The notes under the pieces: model-generated
What the model saw: only the letters and a program-made list of their open reading frames with translations
Databases searched by the model: none
Told to the model about the DNA's origin: nothing
Made by a program: the position numbers and the translations under genes
DNA from: Couchioplanes caeruleus
Lineage (GTDB): Bacteria; Actinomycetota; Actinomycetes; Mycobacteriales; Micromonosporaceae
Assembly: GCF_023499255.1 (NCBI RefSeq)
Contig: NZ_CP092183.1
Location: 8,242,501 to 8,306,500, forward strand
Reading direction: 5' to 3'
DNA length: 64,000 nt
Part shown: piece by piece, positions 27,867 through 37,127 of the stretch
Layout of the letters: each line of letters opens with the position of its first letter
How positions within the stretch are numbered: position 1 is the stretch's first letter

Positions 27867-29065
27867 TTCTTCTCCTCGCTGCCGCGCTGAGCGTTCTGCC
27901 AGCCCGGGTTCTCCGTGGCGGGCGACTGCTCCCTGTGCGCTGCGGTGCTCTCGCTGACGATGCTCTCGCCGCGCTCGCTGTCACCCGCGGGCTTGCCGTC
28001 GCCGGCAGTGGCGTTCTTCGCCGCCCCCGCAGCCTCGGTGCGGTTGGCCGGCACGCTGGTGACGTCGGTCTGCGCCGGGTCGGGCGTCGGCGTGGAGGCG
28101 TCGGGGTTGCGGGCCTCCGCCGCGCGTACCTCCGGGTCCTTGACGTCGCCGGCCTTGACCGGCGCGCCCGCCTTGCGGTGCTCGACCGCGTGCTCGGCCT
28201 TGTCGACGACCACCGCGGCCGCGGACCTGACCGCGCCCGCCGCCTTCTTGGCGACGCTGGCGATCTTGCCCTCGGGCTTGGCCGGGGGCTGCGCACCGGC
28301 CGGGGAGGGGTCCTTGACGGCCTTCGCCGACTCGTCCCGGGCCGGCTTGGTCGTCGTGATCGGGGTGTCGATGTCGAAGTTCGCCACCGCGACCCCGTGC
28401 TGCTGGGCCAGCGTGACCCCGCGCAGGGTGGGCGCGCCGGCGACGCCGTCGGCCACCGCGCCGTCGCGCTCGTCGGCGAAACCGGCGAGCTGCAGCTGCA
28501 TCTCCTTGAGCGTGCAGATGCGGGCGCCGCGGCTGGGCATCGGCCGCTCGCCGTTGCGCAGCTGCTCGGCCAGGTCGACCGCCGCCTCGGGCGTGGCCTC
28601 GTCGATGGCGAAGTCGTAGTTGACCGTCACCACCGGGGCGTAGTCACACGCCGCCAGGCACTCGGCGTGCTCCAGCGTGATCTTGCCGTCGGCGGTGGTC
28701 TCGTCGTGGCCGACGCCGAGGTGCTCGGCGAGGCCGTCGTAGACCTCCTGCCCGCCCAGCACGTTGCACAGCGTGTTGGTGCAGACGCTGATCAGGTACT
28801 CGCCGGTCGGGCGGCGCTTGTACATCGTGTAGAAGGTCGCCACCGCGCCGACCTGGGCCTTGTTGATGCCCAGGATCTCGGCGCAGAACGCCACGCCGTC
28901 GGGGCTGACGTGCCCCTCCACCGTCTGCACGAGGTGCAGCAGCGGCAGCAGCGCGGAGCGCTCGCGGCCCACCGGGTAGCGGGCGATGATCTCGCGCGCG
29001 GGCTCCAGGAGCTTCTCCGCCAGCGGCGCGGCCGCCGGGGAGAACTCAACCGTGGTATCGGACAT
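27863..29065 (-). CDS. nuoE: NADH-quinone oxidoreductase subunit E with a long C-terminal extension
   Basis: 400 residues from ATG 29065. The thioredoxin-like [2Fe-2S] domain is intact, with ligands C95, C100, C136 and C140 (VCTNTLC and AECLAAC). The recognisable core ends near residue 240. The remaining 160 residues are low-complexity Ala/Pro/Lys/Glu/Asp, with an Ala/Lys/Val-rich stretch that could form a helix (IASVAKKAAGAVRSAAAVVV) around 268-290. NuoE is usually 160-250 residues, so this tail is unusual. The reading frame is uninterrupted and ends in the usual 4-base overlap with nuoF, so it is not an assembly artefact by appearance. Confidence 0.95.
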   Translation of the reverse strand: MSDTTVEFSPAAAPLAEKLLEPAREIIARYPVGRERSALLPLLHLVQTVEGHVSPDGVAFCAEILGINKAQVGAVATFYTMYKRRPTGEYLISVCTNTLCNVLGGQEVYDGLAEHLGVGHDETTADGKITLEHAECLAACDYAPVVTVNYDFAIDEATPEAAVDLAEQLRNGERPMPSRGARICTLKEMQLQLAGFADERDGAVADGVAGAPTLRGVTLAQQHGVAVANFDIDTPITTTKPARDESAKAVKDPSPAGAQPPAKPEGKIASVAKKAAGAVRSAAAVVVDKAEHAVEHRKAGAPVKAGDVKDPEVRAAEARNPDASTPTPDPAQTDVTSVPANRTEAAGAAKNATAGDGKPAGDSERGESIVSESTAAHREQSPATENPGWQNAQRGSEEKK

Positions 29066-30406
29066 CTATCGGTCACACCCACCCATCACCGGGTCCAGGG
29101 ACGCGCCGCCGGCGATCACGTCGGCCAGCAGAGCGCCTTCGGCCATCGCGGAGATGGCCTGCAGGTTCACGAAGCTCGGGTCGCGGTAGTGCACCCGGTA
29201 CGGGTGCGTGCCACCGTCGGACACCGCGTGCACGCCGAGCTCGCCGCGCGGGTGCTCGATGCCGACGTAGACCTGCCCCGGCGGTACCCGGAAGCCCTCG
29301 GTCACGAGCTTGAAGTGGTGGATCAGCGACTCCATCGACTGACCCATGATCTTGGCGACGTGCTCGAGCGAGTTGCCGAGCCCGTCGACCCCGAGCGCGA
29401 GCTGCGCCGGCCAGGCGATCTTCTTGTCCTCGATCCAGATCGGACCGGGGCGCAGCCGGTCGAGCGCCTGCTCGACGATCTTCAGGGACTCGCGGATCTC
29501 GGCGACCCGGACCAGGTAGCGGCCCCACACGTCGGCCGTCGTGGCGGTCGGGACGTCGAACTCGTACGTCTCGTAGCCGCAGTACGGCATGGTCTTGCGC
29601 AGGTCCCAGGCGAGGCCCGCGGCGCGCAGGACCGGTCCGGTGGTGCCCAGCGCCATGCAGCCGGTGACGTCGAGGACGGCGACGCCCTGCGTACGCTCCT
29701 GCCAGATCACCTGGCCGGAGAGCATGTCCTCGTACTCCTTGAGCTTCTTCGGCATGTAGACGAGGAAGTCGCGGATCTTCTTGACGGCCGACTCGGGCAG
29801 GTCCTGCGAGAGGCCGCCCGGGCGGATGAAGCCGTTGTTCATCCGCAGGCCGGAGGTCTCCTCGAAGATGTCGAGGATGTACTCGCGCTCGCGGAAGCCG
29901 TACAGCATCATCGAGATCGCGCCGAGCTCCATGCCGGTGGTCGCCAGCCACACCAGGTGCGAGGCGATCCGCTGGAGCTCCATGAACATGACCCGGATCG
30001 TGTTCGTCCGCTCGGTGATCTGGTCGGTGACGCCGAGCAGCTTCTCCACGGCGAGGCAGTAGCCGGCCTCGTTGAACATGTTGGACAGGTAGTCCATGCG
30101 GGTCACGAACGTGACGCCCTGGGTCCAGTTGCGGTACTCGAGGTTCTTCTCGATGCCGGTGTGCAGGTAGCCCACGACGGGACGGCACTCAGTCACCGTC
30201 TCACCCTCGAGCTCCAGCACGAGGCGCAGCACGCCGTGCGTGGACGGGTGCTGCGGGCCCATGTTGACGACGATCTTCTCGTTGCTGAGCGGATCGACGC
30301 TGCTGGTGACGGAGTCCCAGTCGCCGCCGGTGACCGTGAAGACGCGGCCCTCGGTGGTCTCTCGTTCGGTGGCGTACGCTCCGCCCGCAGTCGATTGGCT
30401 TGTCAT
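29066..30406 (-). CDS. nuoD: NADH-quinone oxidoreductase subunit D
   Basis: 446 residues from ATG 30406, overlapping the nuoC stop (ATGA). It is the 49-kDa-type subunit at the quinone site. Markers include [23 protein letters not shown] split around the conserved [28 protein letters not shown] and the late [20 protein letters not shown] and IEHPRGELG. The final CDR end matches the family. NuoD is separate from NuoC here, unlike the fused enterobacterial form. Confidence 0.97.
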   Translation of the reverse strand: MTSQSTAGGAYATERETTEGRVFTVTGGDWDSVTSSVDPLSNEKIVVNMGPQHPSTHGVLRLVLELEGETVTECRPVVGYLHTGIEKNLEYRNWTQGVTFVTRMDYLSNMFNEAGYCLAVEKLLGVTDQITERTNTIRVMFMELQRIASHLVWLATTGMELGAISMMLYGFREREYILDIFEETSGLRMNNGFIRPGGLSQDLPESAVKKIRDFLVYMPKKLKEYEDMLSGQVIWQERTQGVAVLDVTGCMALGTTGPVLRAAGLAWDLRKTMPYCGYETYEFDVPTATTADVWGRYLVRVAEIRESLKIVEQALDRLRPGPIWIEDKKIAWPAQLALGVDGLGNSLEHVAKIMGQSMESLIHHFKLVTEGFRVPPGQVYVGIEHPRGELGVHAVSDGGTHPYRVHYRDPSFVNLQAISAMAEGALLADVIAGGASLDPVMGGCDR

Positions 30407-31116
30407 TGGTAGACCCTCCGCTGGTCAGGAGGCGGAATCTCGGCGCCCTTGTACTCGACGGGAATGCCGCCGAGCGGATAGTCCTTGCGCTGCGGGTGCC
30501 CCTCCCAGTCGTCCGGCATGAGGATCCGGGTCAGGTTGGGGTGGCCGTCGAAGACGACGCCGAACATGTCGTAGATCTCCCGCTCCTGCCAGTCGGCGGT
30601 CGGGTAGATCGAGGTCACGCTGGGCAGGCTCTGCCCGACGGCGACCGCGGCCTCCAGGCGCACCCGGCGGCGGTACGTCATGGAGGTCAGCTGGTACGCC
30701 ACGTGCAGCCGGCGTGGGTCGCTGCCCAGGTAGTCGACGCCGTCGACCGAGGAGCACAGCTCGAAGCGCAGCGACTCGTCGTCGCGCATGATCTGGCAGA
30801 CCTCGGCGATCCGCTCCGGCGCGATGTGCAGGGTGAGCTCGCCACGGTCGACGACCACCTTCTCGACGGCGTCGGCGAAGCCGGGGTAGGCCTCCTCCAG
30901 CGCGTCGTACACCTCGTCGAAGTAGCCGCCGAACGGCCGCGGGCTGTCCACCGTGGTCGGGCGCCGGCGGGCCAGGCCGCCGAAGCCGGAGACGTCGCCG
31001 GTGCCCTTGACGCCGAACATGCCCTTGGCGGGACTCGGCGGTGTCTGCGCCGGGGCGTCGAGGTTCGCGCCGACCGGCTGCGTCGCCGGCACGGCGCCGT
31101 CAGAGTGCGTTGTCAC
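30403..31116 (-). CDS. nuoC: NADH-quinone oxidoreductase subunit C
   Basis: 237 residues from GTG 31116. The 30-kDa-type core contains [41 protein letters not shown] and the family end [21 protein letters not shown], which contacts NuoD. About 60 N-terminal residues (Pro/Ala/Gly-rich, then [17 protein letters not shown]) precede the fold, an actinobacterial type of extension. It is 77 bases downstream of nuoB. Confidence 0.96.
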   Translation of the reverse strand: MTTHSDGAVPATQPVGANLDAPAQTPPSPAKGMFGVKGTGDVSGFGGLARRRPTTVDSPRPFGGYFDEVYDALEEAYPGFADAVEKVVVDRGELTLHIAPERIAEVCQIMRDDESLRFELCSSVDGVDYLGSDPRRLHVAYQLTSMTYRRRVRLEAAVAVGQSLPSVTSIYPTADWQEREIYDMFGVVFDGHPNLTRILMPDDWEGHPQRKDYPLGGIPVEYKGAEIPPPDQRRVYQ

Positions 31117-31193
31117 TTAAGAAACCCTTCCGCTCGGCGGATCGGGGACGGCCGTTCAGCCGACTGAGCTGAATGGTTCGGTCGCAAGCTCCC

Positions 31194-31859
31194 TCACCCC
31201 TCCCGAAGGTGCGGCTGCAGCTTCATCCAGTTCTCGATGCGCAGCTGCTCCTCACGGCCTTCCTTGACCGCCTGGGTCCACTCCGCGCGCCGCGCCTTGT
31301 CCACGCGGTACGACGACGGCATCGCGCCGGGGGCGACGATCGGAACGTCGCCGCGCTCCTTGCGGGCCTCGAGCATCTTGCGGCCGTTCGGGCCGAGCGG
31401 CTGGGCCATGACCTTCTCGCGCATCTTGAGGATCGCGTCGATCAGCATCTCGGGCCGCGGCGGGCAGCCGGGCAGGTAGATGTCGACCGGCACGATGTGG
31501 TCGACGCCCTGCACGATCGCGTAGTTGTTGAACATGCCGCCCGAGGAGGCGCAGACGCCCATCGAGATCACCGAGCGCGGCTCGGGCATCTGGTCGTAGA
31601 TCTGGCGCACGACCGGGGCCATCTTCTGGCTCACCCGGCCGGCGACGATCATGAGGTCGGCCTGCCGGGGCGAGGCCCGGAAGACCTCCATGCCCCAGCG
31701 GCCGAGGTCGTAGTGCGGACCGCCGGCGGCCATCATCTCGATCGCGCAGCAGGCGAGGCCGAAGGTGGCGCCCCAGAACGACGACTTGCGGGCCCAGTTG
31801 GACAGCTTCTCCACCGAGGTGAGGAGGATGCCGCTCGGCAGCTTCTCTTCGATACCCAT
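31194..31859 (-). CDS. nuoB: NADH-quinone oxidoreductase subunit B
   Basis: 221 residues from ATG 31859, 5 bases after nuoA. The N2 [4Fe-4S] ligands are all present: adjacent C37-C38 ([10 protein letters not shown]), C103 (MGVCASSGG) and C132 (LPGCPPRPE). This cluster hands electrons to menaquinone. The C-terminal 50 residues, highly charged ([26 protein letters not shown]), extend past the enzymatic core. Confidence 0.97.
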   Translation of the reverse strand: MGIEEKLPSGILLTSVEKLSNWARKSSFWGATFGLACCAIEMMAAGGPHYDLGRWGMEVFRASPRQADLMIVAGRVSQKMAPVVRQIYDQMPEPRSVISMGVCASSGGMFNNYAIVQGVDHIVPVDIYLPGCPPRPEMLIDAILKMREKVMAQPLGPNGRKMLEARKERGDVPIVAPGAMPSSYRVDKARRAEWTQAVKEGREEQLRIENWMKLQPHLREG

Positions 31860-31864
31860 GGTTA

Positions 31865-32230
31865 TCAGTCCCAGTTGAGGCCGCCGCGTCGCCACACGTA
31901 CGTGTAGGCGATGAAGACGGTGACGATGAAGAGGACCATCTCGACGAACCCGAACAGGCCGAGCGACTCGAAGGACACGGCCCACGGGTAGAGGAAGATC
32001 GTCTCGATGTCGAAGATGATGAACAGCATCGCGGTCAGGTAGAACTTGACCGGGAAGCGGCCGCCGCCGATCGGCTGCGGCGCCGGTTCGATGCCGCACT
32101 CGTACGCATCGAGCTTGGCCCGGTTGTACCGCTTCGGACCGACGATCGGGGCGATCGCCACCGAGAACAGGGCGAAGAGCGCGCCGAGGACCAGCAGCCC
32201 GATGATCGGTACGTAGGGATTGAGCGTCAT
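31865..32230 (-). CDS. nuoA: NADH-quinone oxidoreductase subunit A, first gene of the nuo operon
   Basis: 121 residues from ATG 32230, preceded by AGGAG 6 bases upstream. Three helices are visible: [41 protein letters not shown] and [16 protein letters not shown]. The conserved YECGIEP and [11 protein letters not shown] are present. The 79 bases before it contain an AT-rich TTAATAGTGT on the minus strand that could be a promoter; alternatively the operon is read through from the upstream reductase gene on the same strand. Confidence 0.97.
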   Translation of the reverse strand: MTLNPYVPIIGLLVLGALFALFSVAIAPIVGPKRYNRAKLDAYECGIEPAPQPIGGGRFPVKFYLTAMLFIIFDIETIFLYPWAVSFESLGLFGFVEMVLFIVTVFIAYTYVWRRGGLNWD

Positions 32231-32309
32231 ACCGTCTCCTGCTCGACTGTTAGCCGCTTCACACTATTAATGCTCTTATGACCAGCCTGAGCCGGGGTCG
32301 CCGGGCCAC

Positions 32310-33590
32310 TCATACCGCGGGTGCCACCTTCGTCAGACCGTTGATGATGCGGTCCATCGCATCCCCGTCCCGTGGATCCGTCAGATTCGCCAGCAGCTTG
32401 AGCACGAAGCGCATCAGCGTCGGGTGCGGCATGCCGTGCTTGGTGGCGATGCGCATGACCTGGGGGTTGCCGATGAGCTTCACGAAGATCCCGCCCAGCC
32501 GGTAGTACCCCCCGAAACGCTCCTTCAACTCCGCCGGGTACGCCCGCAGTGCCCGCTCCCGGTCCGGGCCGGCGGCGCGCGCGAGGGCCTGGACGGCCAC
32601 CTCCGCGGCCAGCTCGCCGGACTCCATGGCGTACGCGATGCCCTCGCCGTTCATGGGGTTCACCATGCCGCCCGAGTCGCCGACCAGCATCATGCCGCGC
32701 GTGTAGTGCGGCACGCGGTTGAAGCCCATCGGGAGGGCGGCGCCGAGGATCGGCCCGTCGGCGTTGGCCTCGTCGCGCAGGCCCCAGTCCTCCGGGGTGG
32801 AGCCGAGCCAGTCGGTCAGCATCGCGCGGTAGTTGGTCTTGCCGAAGGCGTCCGACGAGTTCAGGATGCCGAGGCCGGCGTTGACCCGGCCGTCGCCGAG
32901 GCCGAAGATCCAGCCGTACCCGGGCAGCAGGCGGTCGGGGTCCTGCGCGCTGCGCAGCTCCAGCCACGACTCCAGGTAGTCGTCGTCGGCGCGCGCCGGG
33001 GAGTTGTAGTAGCGGCGCACGGCGACGCCGATCGGGCGGTCGTCCCGCTTGGCGAGACCCATCGCGAGCGGCAGCTTGCCGGACACGCCGTCCGCCGCGA
33101 TCACCAGCGGCGCCAGATACTGGACGGACTCCTTCTCCGGACCCACCTTGGCCTCGACCCCGATGGCGTAGCCGTCCGCGTCCAGCACCGGGCCGCTGAC
33201 CGCGACGCCGGTGCGCAGCAGTGCGCCGGCCTCGACGGCCCGCTGGGCCAGCATGTCGTCGAAGTCCATCCGGGTGCGCACGAGCCCGTAGTTCGGGAAG
33301 CTCGCGAGGTCGGGCCAGTCCAGCTCGAGCCGGACCCCGCCACCGATCACTCGCAGGCCGCGGTTGTGCAGCCAGCCGGCCTTCTCCGAGGTGTCCACGC
33401 CCATACGGACGAGCTGGCGCACCGCGCGTGGAGTCAGGCCGTCCCCGCAGACCTTCTCCCGCGGGAACTCCGTCTTCTCCAGCAGCAACACTCTCAGCCC
33501 GTGCCTGGCCATGTGGTAGGCCGCGGCGGATCCGCCCGGCCCGGCACCGACCACGATCACGTCAGCCTCGTCGGCGACGGTCCCGTTCAC
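32310..33590 (-). CDS. Geranylgeranyl-reductase-family FAD enzyme, MenJ-like
   Basis: 426 residues from GTG 33590, with a full GGAGG Shine-Dalgarno 7 bases before it. The N-terminal Rossmann motif is VIVVGAGPGGSAAAYHMAR; then come EKVCGDGLTPRAV, the PYxFxWxFPK-like substrate region (GYGWIFGLGDG) and MLVGDSGGMVNPMNGEGIAYAMESG, the second FAD motif. The family reduces isoprenoid double bonds with reduced FAD. Beside complex I, menG and mqnC, the best guess is MenJ-type saturation of a menaquinone side-chain unit; archaeal-type lipid or chlorophyll roles are unlikely here. It lies 79 bases upstream of nuoA on the same strand. Confidence 0.88.
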   Translation of the reverse strand: MNGTVADEADVIVVGAGPGGSAAAYHMARHGLRVLLLEKTEFPREKVCGDGLTPRAVRQLVRMGVDTSEKAGWLHNRGLRVIGGGVRLELDWPDLASFPNYGLVRTRMDFDDMLAQRAVEAGALLRTGVAVSGPVLDADGYAIGVEAKVGPEKESVQYLAPLVIAADGVSGKLPLAMGLAKRDDRPIGVAVRRYYNSPARADDDYLESWLELRSAQDPDRLLPGYGWIFGLGDGRVNAGLGILNSSDAFGKTNYRAMLTDWLGSTPEDWGLRDEANADGPILGAALPMGFNRVPHYTRGMMLVGDSGGMVNPMNGEGIAYAMESGELAAEVAVQALARAAGPDRERALRAYPAELKERFGGYYRLGGIFVKLIGNPQVMRIATKHGMPHPTLMRFVLKLLANLTDPRDGDAMDRIINGLTKVAPAV

Positions 33591-33673
33591 GGCTCACCTC
33601 CGGTCTCGCGCAGGCTCGTGAAACAGTTCACAAGCCAGCCCAGTCGGAGTCTAAGACCGGCATCGAGGCGGAT

Positions 33674-33692
33674 CAGGGTTAGGCAACCCTAA
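33674..33692 (-). promoter_or_regulatory. Iron-box-like palindrome upstream of the MenJ-like gene
   Basis: GGTTAGG-CAA-CCCTAACC (33677-33694) is nearly symmetric. By eye, the 19-mer at 33674-33692 agrees at 13 positions with the remembered IdeR/DmdR iron-box consensus, including the run GGTTAGGC and the end CCTAA. It lies 84 bases before the GTG at 33590 and overlaps the stop codon of the small gene at 33689. The central spacing deviates, so this is a weak call. Confidence 0.3.
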
Positions 33693-33970
33693 CCGTTACG
33701 CGAGGGTGAAATGCCCGCCCCACTCGCGGTCAACGCCCGGTCTGCGATCTGTCGCGTGACTCCGTCCAGGTATTCCCGAAACGTACCGTCCAGCGCCCGG
33801 TCCAGTTGCACGATCAGCTCATCCACCAGCCGCTGGGCGTGCCCGGGGTCGGACGCCGCCACCAACCGGATCAGGTGCGCCAGCTCCAGAGCGCGGCGCT
33901 CACCCTCGTCCCGGTCGTCGATCGCGACGTCGATGTCCGAGTCGTCGACGAAGAGGTCGATAGTCGTCAT
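33689..33970 (-). CDS. Small acidic hypothetical protein
   Basis: 93 residues from ATG 33970. The N-terminus is strikingly acidic (DLFVDDSDIDVAIDDRDEGE), followed by a helical part with regular Leu spacing (RALELAHLIRLVAASDPGHAQRLV in pieces). No known motif, signal peptide or membrane segment is seen. It lies 49 bases downstream of the menG stop on neither operon clearly, with menG itself ending further left at 34020. The function is unknown. Confidence 0.55.
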   Translation of the reverse strand: MTTIDLFVDDSDIDVAIDDRDEGERRALELAHLIRLVAASDPGHAQRLVDELIVQLDRALDGTFREYLDGVTRQIADRALTASGAGISPSRNG

Positions 33971-34019
33971 ACCCGCAGCTAACACCGATTGCAGTCACGA
34001 AACGGGCGAACAGCTATCT

Positions 34020-34715
34020 TTACCTCTTTGTAGCCCTATGCAGGGCGACGATCCCCCCGGTCAGGTTGCGCCACGCGACCCGGCCCCACGGCCCGGCCGC
34101 CGCGATGCGATCGGCCAGACCCTCCTGGTCCGGCCAGGCGCGGATCGACTCGGCCAGATACACGTACGCGTCCGGGTTGCTCGAGACCCCGCGCGCGACC
34201 GCCGGCAGGCTCCGCATCAGGTACGACATGTAGACCGTGCGGAAAGCGGGGCTGGTGGGGCTGCTGAACTCGCACACCACCAGGCGCCCACCGGGCCGGG
34301 TCACCCGCGCCAGCTCGCGCAGCGCGGCCCCGGTGTCCACGACGTTGCGCAGCGCGAAGGAGATCGTCACCGCGTCGAACGCCTCGTCGGCGAACGGCAG
34401 GCGCAGTGCATCCCCCGCCACCAGCGGCACCGTCCGCCCGGACCGCCGCCCCGCGCGCAGCATGCCGGTCGACAGGTCGGCGCCCACCGCGTACGCCCCC
34501 GAACGGCCCAGCTCCTCCGTCGACACGCCGGTGCCCGCGCCGACGTCGAGCACCCGGTCCCCCGGACGCAGCGCGAGCGCCGCCCGGGTCGTCCGCCGCC
34601 AGCCCCGGTCCTGCCCGAACGAGAGCACGGTGTTGGTCAGGTCGTACCGCTCGGCGACGCCGTCGAACATCTCGGCGACTTCATGCGGCTGCTTGTCCAG
34701 GTCTGCGCGCGTCAC
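34020..34715 (-). CDS. menG: Demethylmenaquinone methyltransferase (UbiE/MenG)
   Basis: 231 residues. GTG 34715 is preferred because GGGGGAAG lies 9 bases upstream and homologues begin [13 protein letters not shown]; an in-frame ATG at 34724 is too close to that site. UbiE signatures are present: [13 protein letters not shown] near the N-terminus, the SAM motif [13 protein letters not shown] and the later [19 protein letters not shown] with [11 protein letters not shown]. It methylates demethylmenaquinone, the last or next-to-last step of menaquinone synthesis. In futalosine-pathway organisms this enzyme serves the same end as in the classical pathway. Confidence 0.92.
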   Translation of the reverse strand: MTRADLDKQPHEVAEMFDGVAERYDLTNTVLSFGQDRGWRRTTRAALALRPGDRVLDVGAGTGVSTEELGRSGAYAVGADLSTGMLRAGRRSGRTVPLVAGDALRLPFADEAFDAVTISFALRNVVDTGAALRELARVTRPGGRLVVCEFSSPTSPAFRTVYMSYLMRSLPAVARGVSSNPDAYVYLAESIRAWPDQEGLADRIAAAGPWGRVAWRNLTGGIVALHRATKR

Positions 34716-35090
34716 GCATCGCATCTTCCCCCATCCGACCGCCGCGCCCGCCATCCACAAACGGACTGAAGCCTTTCTCACGCGACAGAAAGGGCGGGAT
34801 GGTGACCCATCCCGCCCTGCCCTTGTGCGTTATATATACGACCGCCATCGGTCGGGTCCGAACCCACCGCCGGCGGTCGATGCCTCGGCGACGCTTGTGG
34901 TGTTGCGGTACTACCGGGTGTTACGCAGGCACCGTAACCAGCGCCGACACGGCGTACCAGAGGCTTGCGGGGCTCGTTACCGAGGAGCAATCCGGCCCTC
35001 TCCGACCCACCGATCCGCACCTGCCCGATCGGCCGACCCGGACGGTCGTACGGCCCACCGCCACCCCTCACCCGGGGTCACACCACAGGG
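34716..35090. other. Gap between mqnC and menG with a terminator and an AT-rich spot
   Basis: 375 bases without a convincing gene. It contains the hairpin at 34791-34818 and an AT-rich run GTTATATATACG at about 34828-34840, unusual in this GC-rich DNA and a possible -10 region for menG. A T-arm-like GGGTTCGGACCC on the minus strand near 34855-34867 has no tRNA fold around it. Confidence 0.4.
34791..34818 (-). terminator. Rho-independent terminator between mqnC and menG
   Basis: A perfect 12-bp stem, AGGGCGGGATGG at 34791-34802 with its complement at 34807-34818 and a TGAC loop. On the minus strand it is followed by TTTCTGTC. It ends the mqnC transcript about 270 bases past its stop, or acts as a leader hairpin if menG starts at the AT-rich spot. 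Confidence 0.75.
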
Positions 35091-36326
35091 TCAGGAGACG
35101 TCCACCAGCGGCAGGTTCTTACGGCCGCCCTCCGGCATGGCGATCGACGAGTAGTGCGAGACCACCCGCTCGTCCGTCGGGTCGTCCGCGGGCGTGCGGT
35201 GCACGGCGAGGTGCCGGTAGAGCGTGTCGCGCTGCGCCGGGATGCGGTCCGCGGTCCGGATCATGCCGATCAGCTCGTGCAGGTTGGAGCGGTGCCGGGC
35301 GCCCGCCGAGGAGATCACGTTCTCCTCCAGCATGATCGAGCCCAGGTCGTCGACGCCCAGGTGCAGCGAGAGCTGTCCGACGTCCTTGCCCGTGGTCAGC
35401 CAGGAGGCCTGCAGGTGGGCGACGTTGTCGAAGAACAGCCGGGACACGGCGATGAAGCGCAGGTACTCCATCGCGGTCGCCTGGGTGCGGCCCTTGAGGT
35501 GGTTGTTCTCCGGCTGGTACGTCCACGGGATGAAGGCGCGGAAGCCGCCGACGCCGTCAGCCTGCTCGACCGCGGAGTCCACGTACCCGTTGGCGACGGT
35601 CAGGTCCTGCACCTCGCGGATCATCCGGATGTGCTCGATACGCTCGGCGTTGGTCTCGCCCGTACCCATCATCATCGTGGCCGTGGAGCTCAGGCCGTTG
35701 CGGTGCGCGACCGCCATGACCTCCAGCCACCGCGCGCCGGACTCCTTGAGCGGGGCGATGGCCTTGCGCGGACGGTCCGGCAGCATCTCCGCGCCGGCGC
35801 CGGCGATCGAGTCGAGGCCGGCGGCCTTGATCCGGACGATCGCCTCCTCGATGGAGACGCCGGAGACCTTGGCCATGTGCAGGATCTCGCTGGGACCGAT
35901 CGAGTGGATCACGAGCTGCGGGTACGCCGCCTTGACCGATGAGAAGAGGTTCTCGTAGTACTCGACGCCGTAGTCGGGGTGGTGGCCGCCCTGGAGCATC
36001 ACCTGCGTGGCGCCGAGGTCGACCGCCTCGCCGCAGCGGTGCAGGATCTCCTCCATCGGGTGCGTCCAGCCCTCCTTGTGCTTCGGCGCCCGGTAGAAGG
36101 CACAGAACTTGCACGCGGTGACGCACACGTTGGTGTAGTTGATGTTGCGGTCGATCAGGTAGGTGACGATGCCGTCGGGATACCGCCGCCGCCGGACGGC
36201 GTCGGCCGCCTCGCCCAGCGCGTGGAAGGGCGCGTCGGTGTAGAGCAGCAGGGCCTCCTCGGGCGTGATGCGCCCGCCGTCGGCACCGCGCTGCAGAATG
36301 CTGTCGATCTCCGCGTTCACCGTCAC
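35091..36326 (-). CDS. mqnC: Cyclic dehypoxanthinyl futalosine synthase (MqnC), radical SAM
   Basis: 411 residues from GTG 36326. The radical-SAM motif C-x3-C-x2-C is C68, C72, C75 (NVCVTACKFCAF). Other family features are VMLQGGHHPDYGVEYYE, PSEILHMAKVSG, AGAGAEMLPDRPRKAI and FIPWTYQPENNHL. It cyclises dehypoxanthine futalosine in the alternative menaquinone pathway. MqnA is encoded at 47552-48406; MqnB, MqnD and MqnE are not in the window. The C-terminal end ...KNLPLVDVS matches the actinobacterial version. It is separated from the TetR gene on the same strand by 46 bases. Confidence 0.95.
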   Translation of the reverse strand: MTVNAEIDSILQRGADGGRITPEEALLLYTDAPFHALGEAADAVRRRRYPDGIVTYLIDRNINYTNVCVTACKFCAFYRAPKHKEGWTHPMEEILHRCGEAVDLGATQVMLQGGHHPDYGVEYYENLFSSVKAAYPQLVIHSIGPSEILHMAKVSGVSIEEAIVRIKAAGLDSIAGAGAEMLPDRPRKAIAPLKESGARWLEVMAVAHRNGLSSTATMMMGTGETNAERIEHIRMIREVQDLTVANGYVDSAVEQADGVGGFRAFIPWTYQPENNHLKGRTQATAMEYLRFIAVSRLFFDNVAHLQASWLTTGKDVGQLSLHLGVDDLGSIMLEENVISSAGARHRSNLHELIGMIRTADRIPAQRDTLYRHLAVHRTPADDPTDERVVSHYSSIAMPEGGRKNLPLVDVS

Positions 36327-36372
36327 GTTCCGAAGACTACGTCCCCGCGCCGACCGGAGTCAGCGGCGCGGG

Positions 36373-37110
36373 TCACTGACGTGAGATGAGCGCCGCCAGG
36401 CCGTCGAGCACCCGCTCCAGGCCGAACGCGTACGCGTGCTCGGCGCTGAACGCCGCACCCAGCTCGGCGCCCGCGGCCTCACCCACCCGGACGGCCAGGG
36501 GATAGCGGTGGCGGTCGAACACCTTCTCCAGCAGCGGGCCGCTCTCCTCCCACCACTGCTGGTCGGTCTGGCCGGAGCGCGCGACCGAGGCGCGGGCCGC
36601 GGCAGAGGCCCGGGCCGCGTGCTGAACGAAGCCCAGCACGTAGGTCAGCGCCGCATCCATCTGCACGTCGTCGAGGCCGGTCCCCTCGAAGGCGCGCAGC
36701 TCGTGGTCGTACTTCGCCATCAGGCCGGGGCCGAGCGGCGGGCGGCTCACCGGCAGCTCGGCGGCCCACGGATGGGCCTCGTACAGGGCGCGATTCTGCT
36801 CGGCGACCGTGCGAACCCGGTCCTGCCAGGCGTGGCCACCCTCGTCCTCGCGCGGCATCCGCAGGTAGAGCGCGTCCAGCATCAGATCAAGAAGGGCCGC
36901 TTTGTCCGGTACGTATGTGTAGAGCGTCATGGGCACCACGCCCAGCTCCTGAGCCACCCGCCGCATGCTCACCGCGTCGAGCCCCTCGGTGTCGGCGAGG
37001 GCGATGGCCGCGTCGACGACCCGGGTCAGCGTCAGCCCCTTCTTGCGCCCCCGCCGGCTCTGCGGCTCCTCGAGCCACAGCAGGTCGATGGTGCGTCGCG
37101 CCTCGGCCAC
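36373..37110 (-). CDS. TetR-family transcriptional regulator
   Basis: 245 residues from GTG 37110, with AAAGGGG 9 bases before it. The helix-turn-helix is TLTRVVDAAIALADTEGLDAV then MRRVAQELGVVPMTLYTYVPDK (recognition helix around 48-58), of the TetR class that has the all-alpha tetracycline-repressor-like C-terminal domain (ALTYVLGFVQHAAR and similar). It is divergent from a glyoxalase-family gene, with 73 bases between that hold TTGTAC/GTACA inverted repeats. The most likely role is repression of itself and of that neighbour in response to a small hydrophobic ligand. Confidence 0.9.
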   Translation of the reverse strand: MAEARRTIDLLWLEEPQSRRGRKKGLTLTRVVDAAIALADTEGLDAVSMRRVAQELGVVPMTLYTYVPDKAALLDLMLDALYLRMPREDEGGHAWQDRVRTVAEQNRALYEAHPWAAELPVSRPPLGPGLMAKYDHELRAFEGTGLDDVQMDAALTYVLGFVQHAARASAAARASVARSGQTDQQWWEESGPLLEKVFDRHRYPLAVRVGEAAGAELGAAFSAEHAYAFGLERVLDGLAALISRQ

Positions 37111-37127
37111 CGGGTGGCACCCCTTTC

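Noticed and set aside
34845..34880. Possible tRNA T-arm (GGGTTCGGACCC on the minus strand)
   Set aside because: The loop lacks the TTCRA consensus and no acceptor, D or anticodon arms can be drawn around it.
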